Part shown: one piece after another, positions 1-8,601 of the stretch | Layout: each line of letters begins with the position of its first letter | Numbering within the stretch: the first letter of the stretch is position 1 | Assembly: GCA_009995595.1 (NCBI GenBank) | Contig: JAACPE010000002.1 | Coordinates: 372,001 to 436,000, forward strand | Length of the DNA: 64,000 bases | Direction of reading: 5' to 3' | Source of the DNA: Alphaproteobacteria bacterium | GTDB taxonomy: Bacteria; Pseudomonadota; Alphaproteobacteria; Micavibrionales; Micavibrionaceae | Translations under genes and position numbers: made by a program | Notes under the pieces: generated by a model | The model's input: only the letters and a program-made list of their open reading frames with translations | Told to the model about the DNA's origin: nothing | The model's database searches: none

Positions 1-53
1 GTATCACATTTGCAGAACTCACTTTGTTCATGCAAAAACAAGATGAAAAATAA
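1..53 (+). CDS. C-terminal end of an unidentified upstream protein (partial)
   Basis: An open frame enters from the left edge and ends with TAA at 51-53. Only about 16 residues are visible, ending in QKQDEK, too few to name a family. The stop overlaps the next start by one base (TAATG), the usual layout of translationally coupled genes, so this gene and the following SDR are probably in one operon. Confidence 0.55.
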   Translation, partial: ITFAELTLFMQKQDEK

Positions 54-808
54 TGGATACTATTCAAGGAAAATATATCTGGATAATCGGCGCCAGTAGC
101 GGGATCGGCGCTGATCTTGCACGCGAGCTTTCAGAGCGTGGCGCGACCTTGGCGCTTTCTGCGCGCAGTCAAGAAAAATTACAAAATCTTCAAAGCGAGC
201 TTGGGCAGCATCACCTTGTTATGCCCTTAGATGTTTGTGATGCAAATGCGCTCAATAAGGCTGCACAAGAAATTCTTAAAAAATTTCCACGCCTTGATAG
301 TGCGATTTCAATGGCCGCTATATATAATCCAGGCGCGATTAAAGATATGGATATCAATGAGGCGCATAATATTTTAAATGTGAATTTAAACGGGATGTTT
401 AATTTTGTGCATGCCGCCTTACCTATTTTTCGCACCCAAAAATCAGGCCAGATCGTCCTATGTGGCAGTGTCGCAGGCTATCGTGGCTTACCAAATGGTC
501 AGCCTTATAGCGCGTCCAAGGCTGCCGTCATTAACCTTGCTGAAAGTTTGCGCGCCGAAGAAAAAGACAATAATATTGATGTCAAAGTTATTAATCCGGG
601 TTTTGTCAAAACGCCAATGACCGACCAAAATGATTTTGAAATGCCAATGATGATTGACTCAAATATCGCGGCAAAAGAAATAGCTGATGGGTTGATCAAG
701 AAAAACTTCGAAATTCATTTTCCCAAGAAATTCACATTCATCATGAAAGTTATCAGGCTGATGCCTTCATCGCTTTATTTTATAATCTCAAATCAATTTA
801 AGAAATAA
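53..808 (+). CDS. SDR-family NAD(P)-dependent oxidoreductase
   Basis: A 251-residue classical short-chain dehydrogenase. The Rossmann nucleotide-binding motif GASSGIG is at residues 13-19, the structural Asn at about 111, and the catalytic residues are Ser139 (GSVAG), Tyr152 and Lys156 (YSASK). The segment after the active site, NPGFVKTPMTD followed by MPMM, resembles SDRs found in clusters with lipid-modifying genes (cyclopropane synthase, DUF1365, DUF2805), and a DUF2805-like gene does lie next door. The substrate cannot be told from sequence. The start overlaps the stop of the upstream gene by one base. The 3' end overlaps the oppositely oriented neighbour by 11 bases. The family call is firm; a link to membrane lipid metabolism is inference from context. 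Confidence 0.9.
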   Translation: MDTIQGKYIWIIGASSGIGADLARELSERGATLALSARSQEKLQNLQSELGQHHLVMPLDVCDANALNKAAQEILKKFPRLDSAISMAAIYNPGAIKDMDINEAHNILNVNLNGMFNFVHAALPIFRTQKSGQIVLCGSVAGYRGLPNGQPYSASKAAVINLAESLRAEEKDNNIDVKVINPGFVKTPMTDQNDFEMPMMIDSNIAAKEIADGLIKKNFEIHFPKKFTFIMKVIRLMPSSLYFIISNQFKK

Positions 809-1088
809 AATCATCGTTTTCTAGGGTTTTGAGATCTATACGCTCTGGGCGAAGTCTTTTATTTTGTTCACGTTTTTTAGTATTCTCTATGGGGCTTAAA
901 ATTGCGTGTTTCATATCACGCCCATAAACACGTTTTCGCCACATGCGAAAGCTTGAGGGCTTCATATTGTCACGCATGATCCGTTTTACTTCTTTTTCTT
1001 TAAGTCCTGTTTGCGCCTCAATATCGTTAAATGATGCCTTATCATCCCACGCCAATTGAATAATTTCATGAATGTCTGTATCTTTCAT
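798..1088 (-). CDS. TIGR03643/DUF2805 family small protein
   Basis: A 96-residue protein. Residues 6-30 hold an acidic helix followed by EAQTGLKEKEVKRIMR, a helix-turn-helix-like segment. The block KPSSFRMWRKRVYGRDMKH (about 43-61) is the conserved signature of the TIGR03643/DUF2805 family. The function of that family is not established; the basic HTH-like fold suggests nucleic acid binding, but this is a guess. It is two bases downstream of the glutathione peroxidase gene on the same strand, so the two are likely co-transcribed. Its end overlaps the convergent SDR gene by 11 bases. Confidence 0.8.
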   Translation of the reverse strand: MKDTDIHEIIQLAWDDKASFNDIEAQTGLKEKEVKRIMRDNMKPSSFRMWRKRVYGRDMKHAILSPIENTKKREQNKRLRPERIDLKTLENDDFIS

Positions 1089-1090
1089 GC

Positions 1091-1696
1091 CTATCCTTTC
1101 AGCAACTCTTCTACGGCGGATGTAATCTCTTTTGACATCGGGTCCACTTGTGATCCAAAACTTTTGGCCACTTGCCCGTTTTGATCAATAAGGAATTTGT
1201 GAAAATTCCAACGGGGCTTTGAAAACAACATCCCGCCTTTTTTCTCCGCTGCCGCCCAAGTAAAAAACGGATGTGCATCATCGCCTTTGGTTGAATATTT
1301 TGCCGCAACGGGGAAGGTCACGCCATATTGCTCTTTAACGAAGTTTTTAATCTCGTCCTCGCCTTTTGGCTCTTGTCCGCCAAAGTCATTGCAAGGCACG
1401 GCTAAAACCATAAAACCTTGCTCTTTATATTTTTGGTATAGGGCTTCCAAGCCCTCATACTGACCCGTAAAACCGCACAAGGACGCCGTATTCACTACTA
1501 AAAACGGCTTACCCTTAAAGTCGGCAAGGTTAATCGGCTTGCCATCGATCCCTTTAAAATCAAATTGATAGGCACTGGCTTTGGTCATTTGTATCTCGTC
1601 ATTCTCTATGATGTCGTTGGCCTGTACTTGCGCTTGCATCACCATGCTAAAAAGCACGATAAAGGCACAAAAAGTAATTATTAATAAATATTTCAT
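1091..1696 (-). CDS. Secreted glutathione peroxidase family protein
   Basis: A 201-residue thioredoxin-fold peroxidase that reduces hydroperoxides with thiol donors (glutathione or thioredoxin). An N-terminal hydrophobic segment (residues 3-22) ending QAQVQA predicts a signal peptide and a periplasmic enzyme. The catalytic tetrad of Cys-type GPx is visible: Cys74 in NTASLCGFT, Gln108 in NDFGGQEP, and Trp163-Asn164 in KPRWNFHKF. It uses Cys, not selenocysteine. It precedes the DUF2805 gene by two bases in an apparent operon. Which thiol donor it uses cannot be read from sequence; many bacterial Cys-GPx enzymes prefer thioredoxin. Confidence 0.92.
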   Translation of the reverse strand: MKYLLIITFCAFIVLFSMVMQAQVQANDIIENDEIQMTKASAYQFDFKGIDGKPINLADFKGKPFLVVNTASLCGFTGQYEGLEALYQKYKEQGFMVLAVPCNDFGGQEPKGEDEIKNFVKEQYGVTFPVAAKYSTKGDDAHPFFTWAAAEKKGGMLFSKPRWNFHKFLIDQNGQVAKSFGSQVDPMSKEITSAVEELLKG

Positions 1697-1884
1697 AGGT
1701 CAAATATACGCGTTTTTAACGCTCCCGCCACTTACAAAGCTGTAATAGAGCCGCCATCATCTTGTTATTGAGCCAAACAAAGCGGCATTATGCTATATTT
1801 TCCTTCCTTTTTTCGACTCTTTCCTATAGGTAGAAGGCGAAACAAAAAGATGCACGCCATTTTTAAAGGCGGAAAGAAGAAAAA

Positions 1885-3714
1885 ATGACTGAAAAGCTTA
1901 GAAATATCGCCATTATTGCGCACGTTGACCACGGCAAAACAACTCTTATTGATGCCATGCTTAAACAAAGTGGTATGTTCCGTGAAAACGAGAATGTGGA
2001 CACCTGTATGATGGACTCTAACGACCTTGAAAAAGAGCGTGGGATCACTATTTTGGCCAAGCCAACGTCCGTTCAATGGAAAAAAGGCAATGACACTTTG
2101 CGTATCAACATTATCGACACCCCTGGCCACGCCGATTTTGGCGGCGAGGTTGAGCGCGTTTTGCACATGGCAGACGGCGTTATCCTCCTCACGGATTCTG
2201 CTGAAGGCCCCATGCCGCAAACAAAATTCGTTTTGGGTAAAGCGCTAAAGCAAGGGCTGAAGCCTATCGTCATTATCAACAAAATTGACCGTCCCGATGG
2301 TCGTCCTGAAGAAGTGGTTGATGAAGTTTTTGATCTTTTTGTATCTTTAGATGCAACAGATGAGCAGCTTGATTTCCCAATCATGTATGCATCGGGCCGT
2401 AATGGTTGGTGTACAAAAGAACTTGATGATCCGCGCGAAAACCTTACCCCGCTTATGGATCTTATCGTTGAGCATGTTCCTGCGCCAAAAGGTGACAAAG
2501 ATAAGCCGTTTGCGATGCTAGCTACACTTCTTGATTCAGACCCGTTCTTGGGACGTTGTTTAACTGGACGTGTTATCCAAGGCTCTGCAAAAATTAACGA
2601 TGCTGTTAAATCAATCGACCTTGACGGCAAAATTGTTGAAAATGGCCGCCTGACAAAATTGATGATGTTTAATGGCACAAACCGTGTCCCAGTGGCAGAG
2701 GTTAAAGTCGGTGATATTATCTGTATTGCGGGTCTCGCCAAAACATCGGTTGCCGATACAATCGGTGCGCCTGCCTTAACTGAACCTGTCCAATCAACAC
2801 CGATTGATCCGCCAACAATGGCCGTGATGATTTCGGTAAATGACTCTCCTTTTGCCGGTAAAGAAGGCACGAAAGTTACCTCAACCTTAATCCGTGAGCG
2901 CTTGCTTGCCGAAGCCGAAACAAACGTGGCAATCACTTTTTCTGAAAGTGAAAATAAAGACGCGTTTGAAATTGGGGGGCGCGGCGAATTGCAACTTGGC
3001 GTTTTGATTGAAACAATGCGCCGTGAAGGTTTTGAAATGATTGTCTCACGCCCTCGCGTTCTTTATCAAGAAATTGATGGTGAGCGTCACGAACCGATTG
3101 AAGAAATCACAATTGATGTGGATGAAGAATATTCATCAACGGTGGTTGATAAAATGAACCGCCGTAAGGCTGAAATGACCGATATGCGTTCTTCAGGTGC
3201 AGGTAAAACACGGATTACATTCTTAGCACCATCGCGCGGATTGATTGGGTATCAGTCACAGTTCTTAACGGACACGCGCGGTACTGGCGTTTTCAACCGT
3301 GTGTTCCATTCCTACCAGCCTCACAAAGGTCCAATCCCACAGCGCGGCAAAGGTGTTCTTATCTCTAATGATACGGGTTCTGCTGCCGCTTATGCGATCT
3401 TTAACTTGCAAGACCGCGGCGTGATGTTCATTGGCCATCAAAGCCTTGTTTATGAAGGTATGATTGTGGGCGAACATTCCCGTGAAAATGATTTAGAAGT
3501 GAACGTCCTTAAAGGGAAAAAGCTTACAAACATGCGTGCCTCAGGAACTGACGAAGCCGTCACCCTTGTGCCGCCGCGTCAAATGAGCTTAGAGGACATG
3601 ATGTCATATGTGAACGAGGATGAGCTTCTTGAGGTTACACCAAAGAGCTTGCGTTTACGTAAGAAATTCTTGGTCGCCCACGAACGCAAAAAAGCCAGCC
3701 GCGAAGCGAGCTAA
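1885..3714 (+). CDS. typA: Ribosome-associated GTPase TypA/BipA
   Basis: A 609-residue translational GTPase, the usual length for TypA/BipA, which acts on the ribosome in subunit assembly and stress or cold growth. G1 is AHVDHGKTT (residues 12-20), followed by the switch I motif KERGIT, G3 DTPGH and G4 NKID. Downstream are domain II, the EF-G-like domains III and V and the BipA-specific C-terminal domain ([22 protein letters not shown]). The start at 1885 follows a purine-rich site (GGAAAGAAGAAAAA). It is a stand-alone gene, with its own terminator just after the stop. Confidence 0.97.
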   Translation: MTEKLRNIAIIAHVDHGKTTLIDAMLKQSGMFRENENVDTCMMDSNDLEKERGITILAKPTSVQWKKGNDTLRINIIDTPGHADFGGEVERVLHMADGVILLTDSAEGPMPQTKFVLGKALKQGLKPIVIINKIDRPDGRPEEVVDEVFDLFVSLDATDEQLDFPIMYASGRNGWCTKELDDPRENLTPLMDLIVEHVPAPKGDKDKPFAMLATLLDSDPFLGRCLTGRVIQGSAKINDAVKSIDLDGKIVENGRLTKLMMFNGTNRVPVAEVKVGDIICIAGLAKTSVADTIGAPALTEPVQSTPIDPPTMAVMISVNDSPFAGKEGTKVTSTLIRERLLAEAETNVAITFSESENKDAFEIGGRGELQLGVLIETMRREGFEMIVSRPRVLYQEIDGERHEPIEEITIDVDEEYSSTVVDKMNRRKAEMTDMRSSGAGKTRITFLAPSRGLIGYQSQFLTDTRGTGVFNRVFHSYQPHKGPIPQRGKGVLISNDTGSAAAYAIFNLQDRGVMFIGHQSLVYEGMIVGEHSRENDLEVNVLKGKKLTNMRASGTDEAVTLVPPRQMSLEDMMSYVNEDELLEVTPKSLRLRKKFLVAHERKKASREAS

Positions 3715-3732
3715 CCCTCACAACTGATTTTG

Positions 3733-3770
3733 AAAGCCACCCTTAAAATTGTGAAGGGTGGCTTTTTTTA
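3733..3770 (+). terminator. Rho-independent terminator after typA
   Basis: A perfect 12-bp stem, AAAGCCACCCTT (3733-3744) with AAGGGTGGCTTT (3754-3765), a 9-nt loop and a run of T. It lies 19 bases past the typA stop. Read on the other strand it could also stop transcription from the convergent ATP-grasp gene, though the T run there is poorer. Confidence 0.92.
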
Positions 3771-3779
3771 TTTCTTATT

Positions 3780-5258
3780 TTAGGTATGCATTTTGCCAAT
3801 TAGATTCATTAGAATATTTCTATAAATGGCGTTACCATAAATTTGGTCTTCAACCCCATGATCAATATTGGGGTTATCGTTAATTTCAATCACTATGACC
3901 TGTCCATTAGGGGTTGTTTTAAGATCAACACCATAAAGCCCATTGCCTATTAACTTGCAGGCCTTTAATGCCGTTTTAATGACATTTTGAGGTGTTTCTT
4001 CTATTGTCAGGCATTTATGGGCACCATAGATTTGCTTTTTCTTTTTTGATTCATGATTATAAATTTGCCAGTGGCCATTCGCCATAAAATATTGAACTGA
4101 AAAAATAGCTTGGTTATCTAAAACGCCAATTCGCCAATCAAATTCAGACGGCACATATTCTTGGCATAGTATGATTTCTGATTTTTTTAAAAGCCCTTGG
4201 GCCTGTGAGACCAAATCTTCTTTATTGTGAACTTTTACTATTCCTCTGGAAAAAGACCCATCAGGAATTTTTAAAACTTTAGGGTACTGCCCATCGCATT
4301 GGTAATCGGTTATTATTTTTTTGTCCAAAATTATTGTTTTTGGCGCGCCAATATTATTATTTTTTAACAGTTCATGCAGGTACACTTTATTACAACATTT
4401 GATAATTGATTCCGTATCATCAATACACGGAATTCTCTCTTTCTCTGCTTTTAGAGCAAATCTATACGTATAATTATTAATCGCTGTCGTGCTTCGAATA
4501 AGAAGGGCGTCGTATTCTAAAACAGAGGCTATATCATTTTTTGTAATAAGTTCTACGCGCGCCTCAAGCTTTTTTCCTTCACTTACAAATTTATTAAGCG
4601 CTGCTTTATTTGAGGGTGGAAAAGGATCAGATGGATCATGCAAAAGCCCAATCCAGTATTTTTCTACACTGTCTTTTTTGTTTTTTCTCCATGCCGATCC
4701 TGTAAATTTATGTAACGCGGAGTAAAACTTTTCGAGTTTGTCTTGTGTAATGGCGTTAAAGCCGAGCACATCTATATTCTTTATGTGCCATGATTTTCTC
4801 ACAGTATGCTTTAGTTCGAATGACATAATCGGAAAGCGAAAAAGATCAAAAAGATATCGGCTAATAACTTCAATCTTTGGATTTTCATGCCGCCCAAAGA
4901 AAAAAATAAACTTTTTATTCGTGAACGATTCTATGTCATGTTCATCAGCTAGTATCTTTTTAATAAAATTGTTAATGTCCTCCAAATAGCTCGAATAGTT
5001 TCTTTTCCATTGTATATTAATAATATTGGATACATTGGGTATACAGTTTATTTTTCTGGCTTCTGCCATAAGCGACACATAATACCCTTTGCTAAGGTAA
5101 TCATATTGGTTACTAAGGTTAATGATTCTCGCTTGTGATTTTGAAATATTGAAATCTTTGAGGGAACTGCGTAAGAATTGCGTTGTTGATAAGGCCACCC
5201 AATTTGGATCTTGTTTAATCAATTCAACTTTATCAGCGATGATAATATATTTTTTCAT
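3780..5258 (-). CDS. RimK-like ATP-grasp ligase with RLAN-type N-terminal domain
   Basis: A 492-residue protein. The C-terminal half (about 280-485) is an ATP-grasp fold: PKVLKIPDGSFSRGIVKV contributes the phosphate/adenine loop, EYVPSEFDWRIGVL is the central strand set, and VIEINDNPNIDHGVED near the end holds the Mg-binding Glu and Asn. The N-terminal ~200 residues resemble the RimK-like ATP-grasp N-terminal domain (RLAN). ATP-grasp enzymes of this group form amide bonds between a carboxylate and an amino group, so an amino acid or peptide ligase is expected; the substrates are unknown. It sits 10 bases after a GNAT acetyltransferase gene on the same strand, a pairing known for this family. 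Base composition is visibly more AT-rich than typA or dnaX, suggesting acquisition. Confidence 0.8.
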   Translation of the reverse strand: MKKYIIIADKVELIKQDPNWVALSTTQFLRSSLKDFNISKSQARIINLSNQYDYLSKGYYVSLMAEARKINCIPNVSNIINIQWKRNYSSYLEDINNFIKKILADEHDIESFTNKKFIFFFGRHENPKIEVISRYLFDLFRFPIMSFELKHTVRKSWHIKNIDVLGFNAITQDKLEKFYSALHKFTGSAWRKNKKDSVEKYWIGLLHDPSDPFPPSNKAALNKFVSEGKKLEARVELITKNDIASVLEYDALLIRSTTAINNYTYRFALKAEKERIPCIDDTESIIKCCNKVYLHELLKNNNIGAPKTIILDKKIITDYQCDGQYPKVLKIPDGSFSRGIVKVHNKEDLVSQAQGLLKKSEIILCQEYVPSEFDWRIGVLDNQAIFSVQYFMANGHWQIYNHESKKKKQIYGAHKCLTIEETPQNVIKTALKACKLIGNGLYGVDLKTTPNGQVIVIEINDNPNIDHGVEDQIYGNAIYRNILMNLIGKMHT

Positions 5259-5268
5259 GATTGGTTCT

Positions 5269-5715
5269 TTATATTAACTCTTTTATAACCCGCACCCCAT
5301 GACAACCATCGGGGTAATAGTTTTCTATTTGTTTTTGAATACGATATCCTCTTTCTTTATAAAAAGAGTAGTAGCGCTCTTTATCTGCACGAAACTCACT
5401 TATAATTGATTTGTATTTCTTATCTTTTAAATAATTTTCAATTAACTCAATAAAAGTGCTCCCAAAATTGTTTTGGCGATATTTGGGATTTATTGCTATT
5501 GAATAAAGCCGCGCTTTGTTGGAATTCTTGCGATATAAGACCGTCGCGGTGCCTATAATATCAGTATTATTTTCAATAATTAGAATGTCGCAACGGCCAA
5601 AATTTAATAAATAACGATATTGCCGTTTGGATGTTAGATGGTATTTGTCAGGCTCAAATCCCTTGTTTTCGACATCAATAAGGCTATCTAGGTCCTTTAT
5701 AGTGGCTTTACGCAA
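5269..5715 (-). CDS. GNAT-family N-acetyltransferase paired with the ATP-grasp ligase
   Basis: A 148-residue single-domain GNAT protein. Motif C/D (DILIIENNTDIIGTATVLYR) is followed by motif A, LYSIAINPKYRQNNFGSTFIE (about 71-90), with the acetyl-CoA pyrophosphate loop in variant form (RQNNFGS). The only in-frame start after the upstream TGA is TTG at 5715. It lies 10 bases before the ATP-grasp gene, so the two probably act together, for example acetylating the precursor or product of the ligase. Larger relatives of this partner carry an extra peptidase C39-like domain, which is absent here. The region is AT-rich like its partner. Confidence 0.75.
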   Translation of the reverse strand: MRKATIKDLDSLIDVENKGFEPDKYHLTSKRQYRYLLNFGRCDILIIENNTDIIGTATVLYRKNSNKARLYSIAINPKYRQNNFGSTFIELIENYLKDKKYKSIISEFRADKERYYSFYKERGYRIQKQIENYYPDGCHGVRVIKELI

Positions 5716-6022
5716 ATACTTGTTCTTTCAAAAAGTCTTTATTTTGATCAAAGGCTCTACAAGTTACTCATTTTTAAAGCTTAGTACTGAAATGCTGGTA
5801 TGCCTTAATTTAGCCTCTTAATTTATTGTGTTTATTGCTAAAGTGATAGCGATATTAATACATATTCGGGCATGCGTTAAACGCATATATGATGAAAAAT
5901 CTTTTGCCTTATAACAAAATACCTAAAACCCTAGAGTTTTTTTTCGCGTCTTTCCTCGGGGCGCATTTCACATAGGCTCAAAAAAATTATAGTTTACTCA
6001 TTAGCAGGGTGTTCAAAATGAT
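5716..6022. other. Intergenic stretch without a recognised gene
   Basis: About 300 AT-rich bases between the GNAT gene and the AAA+ gene. It should hold the promoter of the minus-strand GNAT/ATP-grasp pair and the 3' end of the AAA+ transcript. I see no convincing open frame, terminator or repeat in it. Confidence 0.5.
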
Positions 6023-8026
6023 TTATTTCTTATCTTTTGAATTGGGTAGATAGGTTACATTGCCCGTATCAATCGTTTTATCGCTTGGGATGTCTTCAGG
6101 CTTGATTTCCATCATCGATTCTTTATCAGTGATTTTGTTTTTAATTAAGCGGCCAGATTGTTTTTTGATTGTGGCGTCAAATAAATGCCGCACGCCCCGC
6201 GCATTGGCAAAGCGCCCAATGTCATTACCTTTTATACTCTTTAAATGAAGCAGCAGTTTTTTCTCGGCGTCGCTATTTAAAATATAGTCACTTTCTGCCG
6301 CAAAAATTTTGAAAATTGCCACCATCGCCTCAGGCTTATAATCTTTAAATTCAATGTTGAGCGCAAAACGGGATCTAAGGCCTGGGTTCGACCTGACAAA
6401 CTCTTCCATTTTATCTTTGTAGCCTGCGGCGATAACAATAAAACGTTCGTTGAAATCTTCCATAAACTTCATTAAAGAGGTCACGCTTTCACTACCATAA
6501 TCCCACTGATTATCTGTGAGCGAATAGGCCTCATCAATAAATAATATCCCATCCAAAGCCGTATGGCAGGCAAGGTTTGTTTTGGACGCGGACCATCCTA
6601 TGTATTCCCCAGTTAAAACGCTTTGATCGGCCTCAACCACATGGCCTTTTTTTAGGACGCCAATTTGATAGAATATATTTACTAATAATCGTGCAATATG
6701 GGTTTTGCCTGTCCCGGGATTGCCCAAAAACATCATGTGCATTCCTGTGGTTTTGCTTTTAAGGCCATATTCTTCACGTTTCTTTGTAATGAATGCGTAA
6801 TCAATAATAGAACGAACTTCCTCTTTAATGTTCTCAAGCCCAGGAAGTTTATCAATAGGCTCAAGCAGTTGAGACATAAGTTCTTTTTGCTTTTCATCAC
6901 TTTCGTTTAGATAAGAGTCATAGATATCTTGTTTAGCCTCAGGCTGGTGAATACGAACCCGAATAGGGGGCTTATAATCATCTTCAGGATGTTTGATAAT
7001 ATGATATCCATTTGCATCTTCTACGCTTCTATTGTTTTGAATATCAATTTTTTCAGAAAAAATAAGCTCACTCTCATTTATTTCTTTTAAATGTTCGTGT
7101 TTTTCAAAAACATATTTTTTATCGGAACTGACAAAAAACTGCATAGGGGAATGAGCACTGACATCGTGATGGTCTTGATGAATATCTATTTTATCAGCCT
7201 CAGATCCGTAATGTTCCAGCCATTCTATAGCCTCATCATGCCCCCCATCGGCGGCCGTTTTTATAAGCTCTAAACCCTTCGCCTCGTCTTTTGTTATGCC
7301 TTCCCCTTCGATGTAACAGTAGCCAAGGCAATAGCAAAGCGTGTGATAAATTGGGATTGAAAACAAATCGCTAATTTCTGCTTTTTCATACCCCTCCTTC
7401 CAAACTTCAAAGGCACTCTTGGTATCTGTTTTTCCTGGACCTGGTCCAAAAAGCCAAATTCCTTCCAGATAGTAACCGCCAATATAATTAAGCTGTTTAC
7501 AGCGAGCTGCAAATTCCAGCGCTTTTGCACTATGTCTATAGCGGGGAAAGCTGTCATCGTCATAACTTTCCGTTTCGCCATAATAAGAGGCATAAAGATA
7601 CATACCATGCTTATGACTTGATAAGGCCAAACCTTCTAAAAGCAATAAGCCTTTTGAAGGGCGTAAATATTTTGCTTTGTTGGAAATAAACTCATGCTCA
7701 CCATATTTCTCGCGATAATCATCATTCAAGAATGTAAAATCACCTCGATAAATCTGCGCTAAAACAGCCGTAGCATCTTGATTACCTGAATCATGCGCTT
7801 TTTCGATATGGGCGATGGCTTGTTCTTTGGTAATTTTGTATTCATCACCATAAAAGAGGCCAAAATAGCCCAAAATAAAATCAGTCTCAGGCGTGCTGCT
7901 CTTTTTCGCATAATCTTTTGCCAAATTCACAAGCCCAGATTCATCCTTGATGAGATTGCTGTTGGGCGCTTTGGGGTATAAAAGGGACTGAATATACTTA
8001 ATTTTGGCTGAATCAAGAGTCTGCAT
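6023..8026 (-). CDS. Sel1/TPR-repeat protein with C-terminal CbbX/SpoVK-type AAA+ ATPase
   Basis: A 667-residue protein. Residues ~45-280 hold Sel1-like helical repeats (for example AIAHIEKAHDSGNQDATAVL and GLELIKTAADGGHDEAIEWL). After an acidic linker (~280-390) comes an AAA+ module of the CbxX/CfqX family: LPGLENIKEEVRSI, Walker A GNPGTGKT (about 433-440), Walker B ILFIDEAYSL (~495), the segment ESVTSLMKFMEDF, and an arginine finger area GLRSRFALNIEF. Relatives are CbbX (Rubisco activase), SpoVK and the EccA ATPases of type VII secretion, all acting as ring remodelers. No Rubisco or ESX gene is visible nearby, so the client is unknown. The start at 8026 is followed by MQTLDSAKIKYIQ. The gene stands alone. 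Confidence 0.8.
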   Translation of the reverse strand: MQTLDSAKIKYIQSLLYPKAPNSNLIKDESGLVNLAKDYAKKSSTPETDFILGYFGLFYGDEYKITKEQAIAHIEKAHDSGNQDATAVLAQIYRGDFTFLNDDYREKYGEHEFISNKAKYLRPSKGLLLLEGLALSSHKHGMYLYASYYGETESYDDDSFPRYRHSAKALEFAARCKQLNYIGGYYLEGIWLFGPGPGKTDTKSAFEVWKEGYEKAEISDLFSIPIYHTLCYCLGYCYIEGEGITKDEAKGLELIKTAADGGHDEAIEWLEHYGSEADKIDIHQDHHDVSAHSPMQFFVSSDKKYVFEKHEHLKEINESELIFSEKIDIQNNRSVEDANGYHIIKHPEDDYKPPIRVRIHQPEAKQDIYDSYLNESDEKQKELMSQLLEPIDKLPGLENIKEEVRSIIDYAFITKKREEYGLKSKTTGMHMMFLGNPGTGKTHIARLLVNIFYQIGVLKKGHVVEADQSVLTGEYIGWSASKTNLACHTALDGILFIDEAYSLTDNQWDYGSESVTSLMKFMEDFNERFIVIAAGYKDKMEEFVRSNPGLRSRFALNIEFKDYKPEAMVAIFKIFAAESDYILNSDAEKKLLLHLKSIKGNDIGRFANARGVRHLFDATIKKQSGRLIKNKITDKESMMEIKPEDIPSDKTIDTGNVTYLPNSKDKK

Positions 8027-8241
8027 TGTCTAAGGAACACTTTCTATATTATTAAAACAAAGGCCAAAAAAAATATACCATTTACGAATGGATGAATACA
8101 AATTTGACAAAAGGCCAGTATTTTAGCCCGTAGGGGGTTGAATAATCATGCGTTTTGTGCATACTAAAATTGCATTAAATGAATATAAATGCATTGCTTG
8201 GCGGCAATAGGGCAACTCAAATCTGATACGAGAGGCTCGAC

Positions 8242-8349
8242 ATGACTTACATGATCATATTTTTATTTTTACTTCTTCTTTTAGACCTTGTTCTAAAAAT
8301 AAGGGAACGTTGCAGTGGAAGCGCTCGTTTTAACGGCAAGGCCGACTAA
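8242..8349 (+). CDS. Possible 35-residue single-span membrane protein
   Basis: ATG at 8242 opens a 35-codon frame ending TAA at 8347-8349. A good Shine-Dalgarno-like AGAGG lies at 8231-8235, six bases before the start. The product has an N-terminal hydrophobic helix of about 17 residues (MIIFLFLLLLLDLVL) and a short basic tail (KIRERCSGSARFNGKAD), the typical make-up of a small inner membrane protein. It lies 40 bases before the SRP RNA promoter. I recognise no family. Chance cannot be excluded for so short a frame. Confidence 0.4.
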   Translation: MTYMIIFLFLLLLLDLVLKIRERCSGSARFNGKAD

Positions 8350-8387
8350 GCACTGTAAAAGAAGCCCCATATTTCACAATAAAGCCC

Positions 8388-8416
8388 TTGAAACTCTTGT
8401 TTTGCGCCTCTATAAC
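8388..8416 (+). promoter_or_regulatory. Sigma-70-type promoter of the SRP RNA gene
   Basis: TTGAAA at 8388-8393 and TATAAC at 8411-8416 are separated by exactly 17 bases. The expected transcription start, about 7 bases downstream, falls at the 5' end of the predicted SRP RNA helix at 8423. Agreement of both boxes, spacing and RNA end makes this the best-supported promoter in the window. Confidence 0.75.
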
Positions 8417-8422
8417 AGGGGC

Positions 8423-8516
8423 GGAAGATCGGCGCGGGCGAAATCTCGCTGGACTCGGTCAGGTCAGAAATGAAGCAGCCGCAGGTGAATTTTTTCGGGT
8501 CGCTGTCCGGTCTTCC
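8423..8516 (+). ncRNA. ffs: Bacterial signal recognition particle RNA (4.5S-type)
   Basis: About 94 nt. The ends pair: GGAAGATCGG (8423-8432) with CCGGTCTTCC (8507-8516), one G-U wobble. The apical domain has the SRP signature GGTCAGGTC...GAAGCAGCC (8457-8480), the Ffh-binding domain IV with its asymmetric internal loop. The cap is a GAAA tetraloop closed by A-U (TCA-GAAA-TGA) rather than the common GGAA. It works with Ffh in co-translational targeting of membrane proteins. It lies just before dnaX, the same order (ffs-dnaX-ybaB) seen in many alphaproteobacteria. Confidence 0.88.
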
Positions 8517-8601
8517 ACTTTCATTCCCTAAATCATGAATTTACTGTAATACGCGCCCATGAATCATTGCGTGGCTCTTTGAATCATTCTACAAATAGAT
8601 C

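Noticed and set aside
2073-2936. 287-codon minus-strand frame inside typA
   Set aside because: It lies wholly within a well-supported gene, its translation is Ser/Arg-rich low-quality sequence, and no ribosome binding site or domain is seen.
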